Source of the DNA: an uncultured Lachnospiraceae bacterium
GTDB taxonomy: Bacteria > Bacillota > Clostridia > Lachnospirales > Lachnospiraceae
DNA: 52,738 bases
Direction: 5' to 3'
Assembly: GCA_947626795.1 (NCBI GenBank)
Contig: CANQTH010000008.1
Span: 1 to 52,738, forward strand
Both the position numbers and the translations under genes were made by a program. This document shows positions 49,451 to 52,738 of this stretch, one piece after another. The notes beneath the pieces were generated by a model. That model was not told the DNA's origin and made no database searches. It worked only from the letters and a program-made list of their open reading frames with translations. The first letter of the stretch is position 1. Each line of letters opens with the position of its first letter.

Positions 49451-49944
49451 GGTGTGGTTTTGGTGTATGAATGATGTAGTTTATTTCTACGACGTTCCTA
49501 CATCATTTTTGGGAAACCTACACCATTCCCACATCATTTTGGGCAATGTCTACACCAAACCTACACCATGATAAAGAACAGTGGTTTGCAGAAAGGATTT
49601 TCTACATCTTTTCTACATTAAAAACTATATCATTTTCCCAAAAAGTGATAGCAAAACTATATCGTTGTCAGCAGGATAAGTTAAAGTGTTGGAAACTGGC
49701 TATATCGTTCCTATATCAGAAAAGGGAAATGCTATATCTGTACTATATCTGTCTTGGCAAAAACTATATCACTGCTATATCATTCTGGAGAATGAAGGCG
49801 ACAGAACGCAGAAAGATATGGAACAGTTGTATCACAGTTCTATACCCTGTTTGATACAAGTGAAAAAAGATATAGAACAGTCATATCACTGTCCTATATC
49901 TGGATATATCACTTTTGCAGAAAGCTCTACCACAGTGCTATACC
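49451..49944 (+). repeat. Helically phased heptamer array, consensus CTAYAYC
   Basis: Three reverse-oriented heptamers GGTGTGG, GGTGTAT, GATGTAG start at 49451, 49462 and 49473. Then forward heptamers start at 49487, 49498, 49518, 49529, 49550, 49561, 49602, 49613, 49625, 49657, 49700, 49711, 49732, 49743, 49764 and 49775, with more scattered variants to about 49944 (a perfect CTATATC at 49894). Spacings are 11, 20-21, 32, 41-43: close to whole turns of the helix. The sequence shifts from CTACACC on the left through CTACATC to CTATATC on the right. This fits a multi-site protein-binding array such as replication iterons, a partition site or a relaxosome accessory site. Confidence 0.85.
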
Positions 49945-50082
49945 CTGCCGGATATTGACATAAGCAGATACGGCACCAGGTTAATTTTCTTGTTGATGAT
50001 AGTTTTTACTGTAGAAGAATATCGCAGACCTGTCACTTTTTGCCCTAAGAGAAGTTCCCTGTTAAGCCCTCGGCGTTTGAGA

Positions 50083-50235
50083 GCGAAATACACCCATCGC
50101 ACAAATCAGAGATTTGTACTCCGGGTATTTCGCCCTGCCGGGAGCAAATTCACGCAGGCGTGAATTACAAATGCTGACGCATTTGCAGCAGTGCCAGAAA
50201 TGGCACAGGGTTCGTAACCGGACACCTAAGTGTCC
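50083..50235 (+). other. Run of hairpins upstream of the relaxase; candidate oriT
   Basis: In order: GCGAAATAC/GTATTTCGC (50083-50133) enclosing ACAAATC-AGA-GATTTGT; AATTCACGC-AG-GCGTGAATT (50147-50166); CAAATGC-TGAC-GCATTTG (50168-50185); GTGCCA-GAAA-TGGCAC (50191-50206); GGTT-CGT-AACC (50209-50219); GGACAC-CTAA-GTGTCC (50220-50235). The region ends 10 nt before the relaxase ribosome site. Transfer origins are normally just upstream of their relaxase genes and rich in inverted repeats, so it is the best oriT candidate here. A structured mRNA leader is the alternative. Confidence 0.6.
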
Positions 50236-50258
50236 ACTCACAGGGGGAGGTGTGCTGT

Positions 50259-51923
50259 GTGCAGAGAAATTCTTTTATCCAGATGTCAAAGCTGAGCAAC
50301 GTGCGGGGACGCATTACTTATATTTCCAGCCACGCAAAGCAGGAAAATTTATATGCAGTATATGAAACAACGGAGCGTTCTTTCTGGAAAGAGCTTGCCC
50401 TGTGTAACCGGCATACGTTTCAAAAAAGCGGTACAGAGGGGAAATGTATTGAGGCAAGGGAACTGATTATTGCCCTGCCGGAAGATTTGGTGCAGTATGA
50501 GCCGGAGTATGTTTTGGAACAGTTTACCAAGCATTTCAAATACAGATATGGTGTGGAGTGCATTTCTGCCCTGCACCATAATAAGGCAAAGACCAACTAC
50601 CATATCCATCTGATATTTTCGGAAAGGAAACTTCTTGATGAGCCGGTAATTAAGACTGCCGCCAGAAGCATGTTTTATGATGAGAAAGGGAAACGTGTGC
50701 GTACCAAGAAAGAGATTTTAGATGAAAATGGTGCTATCCGTAAGAAATGCAGGGTTATCAAAAAAGGGGAAGTTTATGAGAAGATGCTTTTTACCATCAA
50801 AAATAAGCGGTTCAAGCAGGAGGGCTTTTTGGAGGAAGTGAAACAGGATTTTACTGCATTTATCAATACTTTTGTTTTTGACGAGAAGAAAAAACTGGCG
50901 GTGTTTGATAAGCAAAGCCCCTATCTTGCCACGAAGAAGATAGGGAAGAATAACCCAAAAGAAGAACAGATAAAGACGGATAACTGGGCAAGGATGGAGT
51001 GGAACCGTACCGTTGACAGGGCATTGGTGGAGGGAATCAGCCGGGAGGAGGTTTTGCAGGTTAAGAGAGAAGAAATCACAGAGAAGGTGCGGGAATCGGT
51101 TCACAAGTGGGGAAACCGACCTTGGTTTTTCTTTTCGATTGTTACCCATGCAGTGGATATTTTGTCTGCCCTGATTGGGAAGATACGGGAACAGTTCCGA
51201 AAGATTACTGCTTTCTTTGAAAAAGACAGAAAGGACACTGCACCTGTAGAAAGCATAAAAAATGTTCCACTGGTTGGACCTTTGGTCCAAGAAGCAGAGA
51301 AAACAATCATACGGGCAGATGTTGCAGCCACGTCACAAAAAACGGAGTTAAAGCCGGAATCAGAAGCACAGATAGCAGATGTATCACAAACAGTATCTAT
51401 TTTAGGGATAAAAGAAAAAACTGTTTCTGATTCTGCCGAAATGACAAAGGAATATGAATCAAAAATAAGTACAAATCTTGAACCACAGAATGACGATATC
51501 CCGCCAAGACCAGAGTTTTCTATGGATATGGAGGAATATGATAAGATACAGGGCATATATAAACAGTTGGTAAGACAGGAGAATGCTGTCCTTACCTGTG
51601 AAAAGGAATTGGGGCAGTTACGGCAGGATTTACTTCTCTGTACTGGTGTATTTCAAGGGAAACGTAGAAAGGAACTGCAAGGGCAGATAGCAAATAAGGA
51701 ACAGCAGCTAGCAGATGCGAAACAACGTCTGGGGGATATCGTTAAAGGGTATGGTTATCCGAGTGTGGATTCGTTTATGGGAATTTATCGTAATACAAAA
51801 ACGGATTATGCTGATTATACCAAGCAGTTGAAGGAATGGGGAGAGAAGTATGGTATGAGGTATGTGAAACGGGAGTTTGAGGAAAGGGGGGAATCATATC
51901 CGCATAAGTCTAATAGCAGATAA
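50259..51923 (+). CDS. MobL-type relaxase
   Basis: 554 aa. The N-terminal relaxase domain (about 1-270) includes KLSNVRGRITYISSHAKQENLY (shortened: KLSNVRGRITYISS), GTEGKCIEARELIIALPE and the metal-binding HNKAKTNYHIHLIFSER with its His-X-His. A candidate catalytic Tyr is in RITYISS. The C-terminal half is a long charged region with coiled-coil character (about 440-530). It should nick the element's oriT and lead the strand through a helper mating channel; no type IV secretion genes are visible, so the element may be mobilizable only. The start is either GTG 50259 (GGAGG 8 nt upstream) or ATG 50283, which gives the family's MSKLSNV. Confidence 0.85.
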   Translation: MQRNSFIQMSKLSNVRGRITYISSHAKQENLYAVYETTERSFWKELALCNRHTFQKSGTEGKCIEARELIIALPEDLVQYEPEYVLEQFTKHFKYRYGVECISALHHNKAKTNYHIHLIFSERKLLDEPVIKTAARSMFYDEKGKRVRTKKEILDENGAIRKKCRVIKKGEVYEKMLFTIKNKRFKQEGFLEEVKQDFTAFINTFVFDEKKKLAVFDKQSPYLATKKIGKNNPKEEQIKTDNWARMEWNRTVDRALVEGISREEVLQVKREEITEKVRESVHKWGNRPWFFFSIVTHAVDILSALIGKIREQFRKITAFFEKDRKDTAPVESIKNVPLVGPLVQEAEKTIIRADVAATSQKTELKPESEAQIADVSQTVSILGIKEKTVSDSAEMTKEYESKISTNLEPQNDDIPPRPEFSMDMEEYDKIQGIYKQLVRQENAVLTCEKELGQLRQDLLLCTGVFQGKRRKELQGQIANKEQQLADAKQRLGDIVKGYGYPSVDSFMGIYRNTKTDYADYTKQLKEWGEKYGMRYVKREFEERGESYPHKSNSR

Positions 51924-51935
51924 TAATACAATACA

Positions 51936-51989
51936 AAAAAACAAGGTGTACTACAATTGGGGGGATTCCCCCATTATTGCGTACACCTT
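51936..51989 (-). terminator. Terminator of the right-end minus-strand unit
   Basis: AAGGTGTAC/GTACACCTT stem (51943-51951, 51981-51989) enclosing TGGGGG-GATT-CCCCCA, followed on the minus strand by TTTTTTTGTATTG. It lies between the convergent relaxase gene and the membrane protein gene. Confidence 0.88.
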
Positions 51990-52022
51990 AATGAAACTGC
52001 ATGGAAATATAAAGAAAATGCA

Positions 52023-52310
52023 TTATTTGAAATGTAACAATGAACCTATATATAATAATGATATTCCAATAATTGCAATTGTAATTGCGACTACAGCTAT
52101 TAAATCTTCTCTCTGTTTCAATGTTCGATATAACTGTATATTTTCGACTAATAATGTTATCAAAAATATTAATATTAAATCATAGCTGATTTTTCTTGAT
52201 AATAAATTCAAAATAACAAATGTGCATAAAGAAATTTTTATTATCATTAATGTATATTTTGAGTTAGAATTTATTATATCCATATCATTTTTTATATTAT
52301 ATTTATTCAT
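52023..52310 (-). CDS. Small three-helix membrane protein, possible immunity protein
   Basis: 95 aa, very AT-rich codons. Three hydrophobic segments: about residues 19-38 (YTLMIIKISLCTFVILNLL), 43-60 (YDLILIFLITLLVENIQLY) and 70-92 (IAVVAITIAIIGISLLYIGSLL). No family recognised. The ATG begins one base after the TGA of the upstream gene (TGATATG), so translation is coupled and the two products are probably made in fixed ratio. Small multi-helix membrane proteins in this position often protect the producer of a secreted bacteriocin; that function is inferred from context only. Confidence 0.6.
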   Translation of the reverse strand: MNKYNIKNDMDIINSNSKYTLMIIKISLCTFVILNLLSRKISYDLILIFLITLLVENIQLYRTLKQREDLIAVVAITIAIIGISLLYIGSLLHFK

Positions 52311-52311
52311 A

Positions 52312-52738
52312 TCATTTCCCTAGCCTCTTTTTTATTTTCTTTATTGCTGAACCTAATTTACAATTATTATAAACACTATCTACTCCAGAAATTGTAGCCG
52401 CCAAAGTTAATAACGTCTTTGCAACAGCAGTTGATTTTTCTGTTATACTTGTTGCCCCAATAAGCAATTGTGCTGTTTCTTTTATGCCACCAAGCTCTTT
52501 AATATATTTTTTGATTTTAACAAGTTTTGTGGCAGCAAAAATTGTTGTTCCGATAACCCATGCAATAGAACCAACACACTTTGTGACTTGCCATACAGAT
52601 GGATCGGCAACAACAGGGAATGCGGTATTTTTATCGAAATCTACTGTTTGATAAATGTTATTGCCATCAATTGTATAGAATGTGTTGAGATTATTTCCAT
52701 TTGCATCCTTTGCCCATGGTTTGTCAATAATATATATT
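52312..52738 (-). CDS. C-terminal part of a secreted-type protein, bacteriocin-like (partial)
   Basis: The frame enters from beyond the window and gives the last 141 residues. It reads YTIDGNNIYQTVDFDKNTAF then PVVADPSVW, a connector I associate with secreted Gram-positive proteins, then a hydrophobic stretch around CVGSIAWVIGTTIFAATKL, a basic KIKKYIKELGG, a second apolar region (TLLTLAATISGVDSV) and a basic tail KKIKKRLGK. The hydrophobic and cationic tail suits membrane attack. No catalytic motif is seen. It is followed, with 1 nt between stop and start, by the small membrane protein. Composition is clearly more AT-rich than the relaxase and integrase genes. The N-terminus, and any signal peptide, lies outside the window. 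Confidence 0.6.
   Translation of the reverse strand, partial: IYIIDKPWAKDANGNNLNTFYTIDGNNIYQTVDFDKNTAFPVVADPSVWQVTKCVGSIAWVIGTTIFAATKLVKIKKYIKELGGIKETAQLLIGATSITEKSTAVAKTLLTLAATISGVDSVYNNCKLGSAIKKIKKRLGK

Larger units (their letters stand above)
49388..50258. other. Non-coding control region of the mobile element
   Basis: About 870 bp without a convincing gene; short frames here have no ribosome sites, overlap each other and are shaped by the repeats. It holds a phased heptamer array (49451-49944) and a run of hairpins (50083-50235). Confidence 0.75.

Noticed and set aside
49451-49944. Possible CRISPR array
   Set aside because: The repeat unit is only 7 bp, spacers are far too short and orientation switches; no cas genes.
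49546-49958. Short overlapping plus-strand frames with repeated LYHC/SYHC-like words
   Set aside because: The repeats come from the DNA heptamer array, whose spacings (11, 21, 32) are not multiples of three; no ribosome sites.
51877-52185. Plus-strand 102-codon frame near the right end
   Set aside because: Overlaps the relaxase 3' end, crosses the terminator hairpin and is antisense to the membrane protein gene.
1-52738. tRNA, rRNA or tmRNA genes
   Set aside because: No cloverleaf-like or conserved rRNA sequence was noticed by eye on either strand; a covariance search would be needed to be certain.

Overview
The window is a low-redundancy chromosomal segment of a GC-rich, Gram-positive, anaerobic Clostridia (most like a Lachnospiraceae gut bacterium), followed from about 46.4-46.9 kb by an AT-richer integrated mobile element that runs off the right edge. 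The host assignment rests on the SCIFF peptide with its radical SAM maturase, a PPi-dependent phosphofructokinase next to an ATP-dependent one, a PdaA-like spore-cortex deacetylase, a fused SecDF, the ylxM-ffh-rpsP-khpA-rimM-trmD order, and strong AGGAGG ribosome sites with TTGACA/TATAAT promoters.

Layout. 0.5-8.5 kb: a small conserved protein, then a minus-strand block of amino-acid ABC transporter (binding protein, permease, ATPase), dnaE, pfkA and a SpoU rRNA methyltransferase. 8.7-12.7 kb: a PEP/pyruvate-binding protein with a KaiC-like N-terminus, divergent from a CPBP membrane protease. 12.8-17.3 kb: secDF, SCIFF maturase, the 46-residue SCIFF peptide (too short for most gene callers) and a TIGR04086 membrane protein. 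17.4-20.4 kb: a CNNM/CBS transporter, a crotonase and proC. 20.5-28.9 kb: an orphan PqqD-like protein, OPT transporter, GH13 amylase, ThrE exporter, O-antigen-ligase-like protein and a Big2 surface protein. 29-35.6 kb: small alarmone synthetase, aminotransferase, rarA, two polysaccharide deacetylases, tandem hemerythrin. 35.7-44.6 kb: a long minus-strand block reading from ylxM, ffh, rpsP, khpA, rimM and trmD through aspartokinase into an acyltransferase / DUF6320 / esterase / DJ-1 set. 44.9-46.1 kb: PPi-PFK.

Scattered between the chromosomal genes is a family of about 146-bp palindromic, MITE-like repeats with 14-bp terminal inverted repeats (five near-complete and at least seven shortened copies). 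It stops at the mobile element. Several shortened copies supply or directly follow the stop codon of the upstream gene. In four other places the 3' end of a gene, or the sequence just after it, has been copied locally (acyltransferase, rimM, OPT, deacetylase).

Mobile element (about 46.9 kb to the edge): tyrosine integrase and XRE regulator on the minus strand, divergent from an excisionase; then roughly 860 bp of non-coding DNA that holds a long, helically phased array of CTAYAYC heptamers and a run of hairpins (oriT candidate); then a MobL-type relaxase; then, convergent with it, a very AT-rich two-gene unit, a secreted-type protein tail overlapping a three-helix membrane protein, which looks like a bacteriocin/toxin plus immunity pair. 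The heptamer array and this terminal gene pair are the least explained parts of the window. No tRNA, rRNA, CRISPR array or recognised riboswitch was seen.
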